Below are positions 1 through 8,937 of a stretch of 64,000 nucleotides of DNA, in pieces. Location: contig BRKX01000002.1 in assembly GCA_026008535.1 (NCBI GenBank), positions 72,189,380 through 72,253,379 of the forward strand. Reading direction: 5' to 3'. The stretch's first letter is position 1, and the number at the start of each line of letters is the position of its first letter. The stretch comes from Perilla frutescens (taxonomy: Eukaryota; Streptophyta; Magnoliopsida; Lamiales; Lamiaceae). The notes beneath the pieces are model-generated. The model did not search any database. It saw only the letters and a program-made list of their open reading frames with translations, and was not told where the DNA came from. A program made the position numbers and the translations under genes.

Positions 1-2
1 TG

Positions 3-1670
3 AGTAATTATCAACTTGCTAGGGATAGACCTAGAAGAAATGTTATAGTACCTGCCAAGTATGATGATTACAATTTGTCTATGTATGCCTTTAATGTGTT
101 CAGTAATGTGGATCAATCTGAGCCCAAATCTTACAAGGAAGCTGTTAATTCTATGGATTCTGATAAATGGATCAATGCCATGAATTCTGAAATGAAATCC
201 TTGCATGATAACAACACTTGGATATTAGTTGAAAGACCTGAATCATGCTCTGTTGTTGAATGCAAGTGGCTCTTTAAAATTAAACAAGAAATCAATAATG
301 TTAGATACAAAGCAAGGCTTGTAGCTAAAGGATTCACACAAAAAGAAGGGATTGATTACAATGAGATCTTTGCTCATGTGGTTAAATTTACAACTGTGAG
401 AATAATGCTTGCTTTAACTGCTCATTTTGATTGGGAATTAAAACAAATGGATGTTACAACTGCCTTTCTGCATGGTGAGCTTGAAAACAACATATATATG
501 CATCAACCTGAAGGCTACATTGATAAAGAACATCCAAACCATGTATGCTTATTGAAAAAATCCTTGTATGGTTTAAAACAATCCCCAAGACAATGGAATA
601 TCAAATTTGACAAGTGCATGCAAAGTTTGAACTTCACTAGAAGTAAATTTGATCATTGTTTATATTATATGAAATCTGAAGTGCCTGTGTTCCTTCTTCT
701 TTATGTTGATGACATGCTGTTGATTAGCCCTTTCCTGAATACTGTGAAGCATATTCAATCTTGCTTGTGTGCTAATTTTGATATGAAGGATCTTGGTGAT
801 GCAAAGAAAATCCTAGGCATGAACATAGATAGAGATAGAGCAAATCACACTCTTAAATTACATCAAACTGCTTACACTGAACAAGTCTTGAAAAAATTTA
901 ACATGGAAAGCAGTAAAGTTGTATCTGTGCCTCTTGCCTCTCACTTCATTCTAAGTAAATATCAATGTCCCAAATCTGACTCTGAAATAAAAGAAATGCA
1001 ATCTGTCCCTTATGCTAATGCTATTGGATCTGTGATGTATTTGATGATTAGCACAAGGCCTGATATTGCTTATGTTGTGTCTTGCTTGAGTAGATTCATG
1101 GCTAATCCTGGAATGCCCCATTGGGAAGCTTTAAAATGGCTGCTAAGATATTTGAAATACACTATGTCCCATGGATTATTATTTTCAAAATCTTCTGATG
1201 GTGTTCAATGTGTGGGATATGTTGATTCTAACTATGCCAATGACAGAGACCAAAGAAAATTCACAACCTCATATGCTTTTACCTTATGTGATGCATGTAT
1301 TAGCTGGAAATCTCAATTGCAAAGCATTGTTGCCTTGTCTTCTACTGAATCTGAATATATTGCTGCAACTGAGGCTGTAAAAGAAGCCATTTGGCTAAAG
1401 GGTGTCCTATCTGAGATTAAATACATTAATGATATAACTTGCTTGTACTCTGACAGCCAGTCTGCTATTCAGCTGTGCAAAAATCCTGTTTTTCATGACA
1501 GGACAAAATATATTGATGTGAGGTTCCACTTTATTCGTGATGTTGTGGAAAAAGGAGAAATTCTCTTGGATAAAATCCCATCTGAGTACAATCCCTCAGA
1601 CATGGGAACCAAAGTCCTACCTGTGGCAAAATTTGAAGCCTGTAAAAAGGCTCTAAACATGGTGACTTGA
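3..1670 (+). CDS. Ty1-copia polyprotein, 3' part (reverse transcriptase and RNase H), cut by window edge
   Basis: The reading frame is already open at base 3, upstream of the first ATG at 75, so this is the C-terminal part of a longer pol polyprotein. Counting from the ATG at 75, the copia reverse transcriptase domain covers roughly residues 50-300. It shows the KARLVAKGFTQKEGIDY block, the MDVTTAFLHGEL block and the catalytic YVDD at 210-213. The RNase H domain follows at about 380-500, with GYVDSNYA and the STESEY block, and the end has the HDRTKYIDVRFHFIRD block typical of copia elements. Gag, protease and integrase would lie left of the window. No frameshift or stop is seen, so this part looks young. 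The product would copy element RNA into DNA in virus-like particles. Assignment to Ty1-copia is firm; the lineage within copia is not determined. Confidence 0.95.
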   Translation, partial: SNYQLARDRPRRNVIVPAKYDDYNLSMYAFNVFSNVDQSEPKSYKEAVNSMDSDKWINAMNSEMKSLHDNNTWILVERPESCSVVECKWLFKIKQEINNVRYKARLVAKGFTQKEGIDYNEIFAHVVKFTTVRIMLALTAHFDWELKQMDVTTAFLHGELENNIYMHQPEGYIDKEHPNHVCLLKKSLYGLKQSPRQWNIKFDKCMQSLNFTRSKFDHCLYYMKSEVPVFLLLYVDDMLLISPFLNTVKHIQSCLCANFDMKDLGDAKKILGMNIDRDRANHTLKLHQTAYTEQVLKKFNMESSKVVSVPLASHFILSKYQCPKSDSEIKEMQSVPYANAIGSVMYLMISTRPDIAYVVSCLSRFMANPGMPHWEALKWLLRYLKYTMSHGLLFSKSSDGVQCVGYVDSNYANDRDQRKFTTSYAFTLCDACISWKSQLQSIVALSSTESEYIAATEAVKEAIWLKGVLSEIKYINDITCLYSDSQSAIQLCKNPVFHDRTKYIDVRFHFIRDVVEKGEILLDKIPSEYNPSDMGTKVLPVAKFEACKKALNMVT

Positions 1671-2033
1671 AGATCTGAAAAGGGTGGATCCCCTGACCAC
1701 CTCTGTGGGATCCTGATCTGCCCAAAAGGGCTCTCTCTCTCTCTCTCCCTCTCTCTTCTCTCTCTCCTTCTCTTCTTGGTACCTGGATATATAAGTATTC
1801 TGGACTGGGAAAGTCAAAGTCTGACTGGAGTCAGTGTACTTGGGGTTGGTCTCAAGTTGTGTGAGACTGAGTATAATGCGCATAGCATTATATCTCACCC
1901 TCTCTGACCTTATCTTGTCAAAGATAAGTAATGAGTAAAAATAAGGGCAGTGATGAAGATTCTCTAGTTCTTGGCAAGCAATTTCCCTGGTGACTGTGAC
2001 AGACCAAATAGGGTCAAAGGTGGATATGTGAGT
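1671..2033 (+). other. Copia 3' untranslated spacer with polypurine tract
   Basis: This noncoding stretch lies between the pol stop and the 3' LTR. It contains a CT-rich run at about 1732-1765. It ends in a purine-rich tract (CAAAGGTGGATATGTGAG) directly before TGTTGG, which matches the usual copia polypurine tract position used to prime plus-strand DNA. No separate gene is seen. Confidence 0.7.
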
Positions 2034-2777
2034 TGTTGGCCCAATTTGCTCTGGCCCAATTTCTATTATTTTTTCTGACCCAATTGCAAACCCTAGCCCA
2101 CTACCCGACACCCGTATCCCTCCCATATATAACTCTCTCAACCCTAACTTTCCTTATTCATCTCTCTCTCTCCTCTACAAAATGCGGCGCCCCCTCTCCT
2201 CTCTCTCATGCCTCACACTAGAAACCCTATCTCTGATTTTTCTTCTCCGAGCTTCTCCGCTGCAACCCTCTATTTCTCTGGCTGGAATCCTGTTTGTGAG
2301 TTCCTGGTTGGCCTATGAGTTGAGGTTGCGGGTTAGCTTTGGGTTGAAGGAGACTGTGAGAGCATCTGAGCCTTTCATCTCACCCTCCCCTCCTGGTCTG
2401 GGTCCGATTAGTCACCGGAGTTGCCTTTTGCCGCCGTGCCTAGGAGAATCTGAGCCCACCAGTGCCTTTGGGCACTTTTTCTCCACAAATCTCTCTCTAC
2501 TTTACATATATCTATATTTTGTGTGTTTCTGTGTGAGTTTATCTCAAATCTTGACTCGATCTAACACTTGCTTCTGTCCTTGTACTTACAGATCTATACT
2601 TGACTTAGCAAGCCTGTGAAGAAGAAGCCCTAGATCTGCTTGATCTAGCATCTGAGGCTGCATCACTGAATAAGAAATCTAAGTCCTAAGTTCACAGCTG
2701 CTTGAGCAGCAAGTGTGGTAGACCGCCGAGGTCGGGAAAACAAGAGGTGAAACCCTAGTCAGGCCTGATACCCAACA
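2034..2777 (+). repeat. 3' LTR of the Ty1-copia element
   Basis: The repeat starts TGTTGGCCCAA and ends ACCCAACA, giving the short TG...CA inverted ends of an LTR. It follows directly on the polypurine tract. A TATAA-type box lies at about 2126-2132 and would start genomic RNA. The right flank begins ATATC, which would be one copy of the 5-bp target duplication; the partner copy is outside the window. The 145-residue ORF at 2182-2619 lies inside the LTR and has no recognisable domain. The boundary is inferred from structure because the 5' LTR cannot be compared. Confidence 0.75.
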
Positions 2778-2819
2778 ATATCAAATTGTTTCTTATCTTT
2801 CCTGACAATTTTGCAGAGG

Positions 2820-3060
2820 AAAAGTTAAAAAAAAAAACCGAAAATCCTGTCGAATGGAAAATTACAAACACCAAAAAACACCTAAATGGCTAAATTTGAA
2901 ATGAAAATACTCTGGAATTAGAGACGTAAGTAGAATCGAAAAAATACTAGGTTACTGGTTGTCGTCTGGAGTTGTATCGACCATGAAGAAATGGAACTTC
3001 ACATTGAACGGCGTCGCATTTGGGATTTCGTTTTTCGGCAGCTCGCGCAATTCCCGTCTT
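2820..3060 (-). promoter_or_regulatory. Orphan 5' leader of an F-box gene split by the copia insertion
   Basis: Read on the minus strand, this segment matches the leaders of the downstream F-box copies. It has a non-coding first exon with the conserved ACGCCGTTCAATGTGAAG-like stretch, a GAC(A)ACCA|GTAACC splice donor at about 2954-2956, and the start of a leader intron. The same layout occurs at 13270-13350 and 33670-33740. The coding exon should follow to the left but the copia LTR begins at 2777, so it is either left of the window beyond the element or lost. This is the ninth trace of the array. Homology is by eye and the exact transcript start is not known. Confidence 0.65.
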
Positions 3061-4700
3061 ATTTTGTTGTTTGATGCTTTTTTTTACCGAAAAAAGTTGT
3101 TCGGTGTATTAATGTGTATTTATTTCAGTTATAACTTATAACTCATAATCAATCTTCGTAATGTTCCTCAAAAAAACAGTCATATTGTTTCCACTATCTG
3201 TGTTGGTTGGTCGCGAAGATTTTTTGTAGGTCAAACCGGAAACTGGAGAATGGACGAAGCTGCTGGCCGACATTAAATTGGCTTGAAGAGTTTGTTTGTG
3301 AACAACATGATGTCCTGAAGCCAATTGATTGGTTAAATACCCAGAAGTTTTGGGCTTGCGTTTTTCGGGTAAAGGTTTCACTTGCATTTTCTACAATCTT
3401 GATACGCATGAAATCAATTCGATTGAATTACCTCGCTCCTATACACGTTACAATGCTGTTGTGCATAAGAACAACCTGATGTGGTTAAGTTAAGATTATT
3501 TGAAGTAGAAACTATCTGATTTATATCACTTGTCCTAGTGTTGTCGAATTCTTAATTCGTTATGAAACTTTTTATGAAATGAACTATTAATATCTGCATC
3601 TAGAATCACACGTATTTGTTAATTGGCTTCTGCATGCCTTTCTTTTACATTAGTACATGATATCACATTAACAAGCTAATTGGGTCAATTCATGCTGAGC
3701 TTGGAAATATGGCAGTGCTTTACTATCTTTGTAAATCTCAGTTAATTCCCCTTTGCTTCCGAGTTTCCCAATTTCTTGTTTGCCAATAATCAATTCTGAC
3801 CAGTAAGCAGCATTCCACACTCTCCCAATGTCATTTCCAAACCTGAATTGGTTTTTAGAGAAGACATGTTAGGTGTGTGTGGAAGAGATTGCTGTAGGTT
3901 CCTAGGTAGTCAGCTGTAGTCTACACGACTTTGTGAGCGTTGAATGTGGAAATATGCAGCGGTTTACAGAAGGTGATCCCAATGGGAGTTTGCTAATGAG
4001 GGCAGCATCATCTCCTGAATACCATCAAAAGGAGAGATGTGATGCAAAGTGTGGCTCAACAAGCCGGGGGATCTTGGGTGGAGCTGTAGTAGTATGGAAT
4101 GGATGAAGAGATTGAGACGAGAGGAGAATTATGAAGCTCAAGGCAACAACTGCTGAGCTTTCTTGCTAAAGATTGACTCCTATGTCTGTCCAGCAATTAG
4201 TACGCGAATGACAGGAAAAACATCGAGAAGAATAGGCATGAGTTGAGTACTAGCTAGTGTGGAGAACCTGCAGGAAGCTTTGTAACTGTTGTAAGCCTTT
4301 GAATTATGTAAGAAGAGCTTGCTGATATTCAGTTGAAGGTAGACTCTTTATTCTGCAATGATTTGAAGGGCCTCTCAACGGAGACAGCAACCTCGACTAG
4401 TGACACCAAATTGAATAATTTGACCACTGCTTGTCGTGGGATCAGTTCACCAACGAGGCAGAACAATCACTTGTTAGATTTACTAGTGGATGAATTAGAG
4501 CTACAATACATTGTAGACAGATTAGGATTGCTGTAGGTGTTTCTAATTTGTTTTAATGATTTTGTTGTTCTTTTATTTTTTCTGCAGATGGAATGGTTTA
4601 AGCAGATGAAATAACAATATACTTTCTGTCCTAGAATGTGGTCTATATTGTTAACAGCTTAGAGTTTTCATATTACTAAACATTCATAACTGACTACATA
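3061..4700. other. Intergenic stretch with no gene recognised
   Basis: Only short broken frames are present. On the plus strand near 3330-3480 one frame reads GKGFTCIFYNLDTHEI and continues to a stop, which looks protein-like but matches no family I can name. A second patch near 3970-4110 reads RCDAKCGSTSRGILGG. Around 4320-4600 there is an intron-like segment with a GTAGGTG donor and a TTTTTTCTGCAG acceptor. These may be decayed exons of an unknown plus-strand gene, but no continuous model can be built. Confidence 0.35.
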
Positions 4701-4827
4701 TTAGAGTTTCTTCACAAAATATAAATAACAATACTTATCAAAGATTACATCAAGATTTCAACAACCACAACAATAATAATGATAGAACATTCTGAGCTGA
4801 TCTTGGCATAAAAATAAAACGGGTACC

Positions 4828-6138
4828 TCAAACTTTGAAGAAATTCTTAACAAAATCAGAAGAAGTATCCCACAGCTTGCACTTGCCTGCCTCCCCTTTT
4901 ATCGATACGAGGCTCTCCTTATAAACAAAAACCCAATTTGAGAAATGACCTCGATCCGTCCTCTTAGCTTCAAAGGTCTTCAATTCCTGGGTAGAGACAT
5001 TACATTGAGCCAAGAAATAAGTCATTGTTTCCAATAAAAGCTCGTTGTTCTTCCAGAAACACAGCGGCCGACTAATGCCTTCAAGAGGGCCAACCCTTGA
5101 ACTTTTAATCCAGCATCCCTCATTTTTCATTATCCATACATCAATGAAGCTACCAACATGTTCAAATTGACCATGCATTACCAAAGCTAGCGAATCTCCA
5201 CATAAAGCAAGGTACCCCTGTTTAGATTGGGCATCACATTCACAACCCATCACTTGTATTTCTCGAAATTTGTCAGTCCCCATATCAAAAGCAAGGATTG
5301 CAACATCACTAGTGTCATTGGAGTTCAAGAGCCAATAATAAGCTCCGCTCAAGTAGGTGTTACAAAGAGACCTATGTGCAGAGCGACATAAATAAATCGA
5401 ATCCAAATCCTCAAGAACTCTCCAAGAATCACTATCAGAGGTGCAGACATAAACAAGACAATGGCTGTCCAGCCTGTCCTGGTCATCCATATTCACATCA
5501 AAGGAGTTGAGAATCAAAACAAGTTTGTAATCTCCAGTCAATGGATCCAATCCAAATCCGAGCTCTTTGTTACAGGAACTTATATTTTCTGTAGCAATCC
5601 CTCTAACATAAGGGAGTTTCTTAAACTGTCTCAACGCTGGGTTCAGCAAGGCCATTGGCCCCCAAGGGAAATGAGAAGCCACACAGAAAACACCATTCAA
5701 GGGCCCAAAAACATTTTTAGCTTCATCAGGAATCTGCAGGTGAGCGGGATCTTCGAATTCTGAAAATGTTTCATCAACATACAAGGCATACTTGTATCCT
5801 TCACTATGAAGTACTTCAGCAAGATACTATTCATAATCAAAGTGGTATTCTTCCTGATCAGGCGGGAGTATATTATAGGGCACACAGTTTGCAACTAGTC
5901 CATCAACATCCATGGCATACTCATCTCTTTCCTGATCATGTTTCTTCCCAAGCCGGATTAGCAGACGCTCTTGATTGCTCTCAAAATGCCGCTTTACAAA
6001 ACTCGGGTTTCCAATGAGAGAACACCAATTCTTGGAAACACACTTGAATCGCGAAAGGGACTTCACAGGCAACCTCAATAAAATATCCAGCACCAACTCT
6101 TGAGGCAGATTACCATTTCCATTTATTGTCATTTCCAT
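4828..6138 (-). pseudogene. F-box/FBA gene with one in-frame TAG
   Basis: The frame runs from ATG at 6138 to TGA at 4828-4830 and is broken only by TAG at 5827-5829, after 103 codons. The N-terminal part holds the F-box (LPQELVLDILLRLPVKSL... KNWCSLI, about residues 10-50), which would bind a SKP1-type adaptor. After the stop, the same frame continues with the FBA-type domain (FGPLNGVF, LLNPALRQFK, ILAFDMGTDKF, YKESLVS) and ends in KLWDTSSDFVKNFFKV. The closest relative in the window is the copy at 15054-16388, which is open at the equivalent site. The stop lies in an acidic linker of poor conservation. A single nonsense change is the simplest reading. Stop readthrough, a sequencing error, or a truncated F-box-only product cannot be excluded. 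It should not be annotated as two genes. Confidence 0.85.
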
Positions 6139-7110
6139 AGTTTACCTTTGCAAAAAAATCTGATGAAAACACACTAGAAATTATGCAGACAAGAACATGA
6201 CAAAGCCGTTTCTTATTTAACCATGTAAAAAATCACACGCGATCGAAAGAGTAAATCCGAGAACTCACCAGTTAGGTACACCTTTTTCCAGAATAATTAA
6301 CACAGATCTGAAATGAAATAGCAAATAAATTATTCATATGGATTTTAACATCAAGTCAGAGCCTTTCTGCAACATATAGACATCTCAAAACTGAAATGCC
6401 TCTAAATTCACGTACACTACATATGCATACTCGCAAAAACGATATCATTTTTTTCGTTTCAAAAAATTATGGAAAGGAGAAGTAAAGAAAAGAACGGAAT
6501 CAGTTAAAGTCTGAAAACCTAGTTGAAGGATAAATTGCAAACACCAACAAATACCTAAATTCTGAAGGAAATAATAGTAAAACTAGTCTGAATTACAAAG
6601 TAAAATCGATGAAACAAGAGAAGGGAATGAGTTAGGCTTACTGGTTGCAGTCTGAAGTTAATACACCTTGTGTATCAATTTCCTTGGCCAAAATCCCAGA
6701 AGGGAGTTTGTTTCTGTTTCTTGATTTTTTAGATGGATGGATAGATAGACAAAAAGCTTCTCCAATACTTCAATATATGAAAAGACTCCTGGTTACTGTT
6801 ATAGGCTTTCAGCAAAAGTCAAGCTACTGTTTCACTCTTTTCTTGCAAGCTATCAAATTATAAAAACTGATTAATTAACTTAACACACTACTAATGTTTA
6901 ACAAGTTAACCACACAATCAAATTAGCCTACGTGCTTTGCTTGCAGCCTTGAGGTTTGAGGGCGATTCCTTTATGCACCGTCGGAGCATCCCTATTCACC
7001 GTCAAAGCTTCACGATCAGTTGTCGCCAGCGTATGATCAGGAGTCGAATCGAGAGTGATGAGATGCAGCTTCACTTCAAACGGCGTCGCATTCGCGATTT
7101 TTATAAACTC
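6139..7110 (-). promoter_or_regulatory. Leader and promoter of the 4.8-6.1 kb F-box copy
   Basis: On the minus strand a TATA-like TTTATAAAAA lies at about 7098-7107. The leader exon contains the ACGCCGTTTGAAGTGAAG stretch shared with other copies. A splice donor CCA|GTAAGCC lies at 6642/6641. An acceptor just before the ATG (CAAAG at about 6146-6150) would remove an intron of about 500 bases. Compared with the 15 kb copy, the leader exon carries about 370 extra bases between roughly 6662 and 7036, which look like an insertion. Confidence 0.55.
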
Positions 7111-7586
7111 CCGCCTCATTTTTTTGTATTCAGCAACTCCCCCACATACATTTTATGCTCTTATTTTTAGGATGAGAGATTTTTGTTTTTGTTTTTTAGA
7201 TGAGATTTGAGGTTCGACCTTTCATAGCGTCTGATTTTATGTGATTTTGTGTTTTTTGATGAAATTTTTTGTTGATTAGACTATTGAATGTCATCGGAAA
7301 AGACAAAATACGTTAAAAAAAAAAAAAACACATGCATTTCCACGATCTGGGACGGCCATCCGACACTTGGATTGACCTTCAATTCATACACACGTGACAC
7401 TCTCTGATTGAGTGCCATATAATTTTATATATATTGATTTAAAATTTAAATAATTTATATAATAATAAAAAATATATTAATATTCATAATTTTTTTTCTC
7501 TATAAATAAAGCCTAATATTGGTATTTTTTTTTTATATCTTATTTCACCAAATTCTCAATCTTACATTTCTTCTTTATTTTAAATT
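7111..7586. other. AT-rich spacer leading into a decayed transposon
   Basis: No gene is seen. A TATA-type CTATAAATAAAG at about 7500 precedes the degraded PIF/Harbinger-like ORF and may be its old promoter. Confidence 0.4.
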
Positions 7587-8673
7587 ATGGATCCAAATCA
7601 TCCAAATTATTATCATTACTCCCAAAATTTTTCAAATTTTGAAACTTACTTTCATCCACAAAATTTTTCAAATTCAGAAGATCAACAAAGTTCTTAGTAT
7701 TATCAAAATTATCAATTTTCACCAAATCTCACTCAAATTTCATCATCTGAAGAACTTCCCACCACACAAAATATCTCTCGTAATTTGTTTGAGAATGCTC
7801 AACACTCAAATCAAAATAAAAAATGAGCAAAAAATATAAGTTGGTCTGTGAAAGAAGATGTAACCCTTATGTCATCTTCGATCTACGTTAGCACAAACAG
7901 TGTGCGCGAAAAGAATCTATGAAAAGAATCAAAAGAGGCCCGCCATGTGGTCACGTGTGCATAAATTGTATCACGAAACTCAAGTTGAAAGTCCAAATGA
8001 GCCCAACCCAAGAAATATCGAATCAATGAAAGGTCATATGAAATGACTTAGTGAAAATGAAAGCAAGCGGGTTGCTGCTTTGAAAAAAGCAAATCGAAGA
8101 AAAAGAAGTGGAATGAGCCAGAAGGATATTGAGATGGAAGCTCGTACGATTTATGAAGAGAATGACAACAAGTTTCAAGACTTGGTTGTTTATAATGATG
8201 TTATGAGTAAATATTCAAGGTAGGTTGCATCGTTTCATAACAATGCAACACAACTTCGCCCTGAAGATGAAATGAGAGATGATGAAAAAAGTGGTGGCAG
8301 CACCAAAAGATCAAGGACTTCTGAAGATAGAGAGTATTATATTCCTTCAAATTTAGAAATCCCAACTACCGGAGGTTCGACTATTTCTCGTCCAACATGT
8401 AGAGATAAGTCAAAAAAGAAAGAAAAAGATAAGGCAATGCAATCTGGATCTGAAGTTGCTGCAGAACTTTGTGCATTGAGGTTCGCCAGAGACAATGAAA
8501 ATGAGTTAATTGCTAGGAAACTCGAATTGGAGAGCCAAAAGCTACAAATGATGTCCTTGAAGATGGAAAAAAGAATGTCGAACACATTATTGGCGAAAAG
8601 ACCACTTTTCTCCAGAAGACAAAGAGGTGAAACGTCGACTAATTACCCTTGTGTTTGGGCAAAATTAAATTAA
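7587..8673 (+). pseudogene. PIF/Harbinger-type ORF1 (Myb/SANT and NAM-associated-like protein), decayed
   Basis: A frame starts at ATG 7587 with an Asn/Tyr/Phe-rich N-terminus (MDPNHPNYYHYSQNFSNFE). This composition is common in the accessory ORF of plant PIF/Harbinger transposons. After several stops and at least one frame change it continues with SWSVKEDVTLM (the SANT-like start), then WSRVHKLYHE and KDIEMEARTIYEE. It ends in a long open segment (8272-8673) with a coiled-coil-like ARKLELESQKLQMMSLKMEK. ORF1 proteins help the DDE transposase bind DNA. The DDE transposase itself is not present. I could not find TIRs or a TTA duplication for the element, so only the coding relic is called. Confidence 0.6.
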
Positions 8674-8830
8674 TGTAATTGTAATTGTGGGACGTGTTTG
8701 TAATTATGAGATGTCTTTTCCTTGCATATAATTAATGTGTGTTGTAATTGTGGGGTGTATTTTACCCACATATAATTAATGTGTGTTGTAATTGTGAGAT
8801 GTCTTTTTCCTCTCATATAATTAATGTATT
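8670..8830. repeat. Short tandem repeat, about three copies
   Basis: Units contain TTGTAATTGTGGGRTGT followed by TTTTCC or TTTACC and CATATAATTAATGTGTG, repeated with small changes. The array directly follows the Harbinger-like ORF. No function is apparent. Confidence 0.6.
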
Positions 8831-8904
8831 TTATACTCTCTTCGTTTCGTTTTATTTGTGTTTTAACTTTTTTGTTTTGTTTCAAAATAATTGTTGTTTT
8901 ATAT

Positions 8905-8937
8905 ACTAGTATTACATCTCGTGCGATGCACAACGAG
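8905..8937 (-). mobile_element. Helitron-like 3' terminus (minus strand)
   Basis: On the minus strand a hairpin (CTCGTTGTGCATCGCACGAG) is followed about ten bases later by CTAGT. A hairpin followed by CTRR(T) is the Helitron 3' end signature. The body of the element would extend to higher coordinates. No matching 5' end was located. Confidence 0.5.

Noticed and set aside
2182..2619. 145-residue ORF after the copia pol gene
   Set aside because: It lies wholly inside the 3' LTR and has low-complexity leader-like composition; no domain is visible.
3970..4110. GASA/snakin-like Cys motif (RCDAKCGSTSRG)
   Set aside because: Only two or three Cys match and the rest of the Cys pattern is absent; too weak to call.
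5461..5763. Plus-strand ORFs over the F-box genes (also 12170-12412, 38992-39375, 43258-43611, 57151-57534)
   Set aside because: They are antisense shadows of conserved minus-strand F-box coding sequence.
4828..5784. Separate 318-residue gene
   Set aside because: It is in frame with the upstream F-box part and its apparent start is a TTG codon; it is the second half of one gene split by TAG.
7519..7839. 106-residue Ile/Phe-rich ORF
   Set aside because: It is a frame shadow of the AT-rich N-terminal part of the Harbinger-like ORF1.
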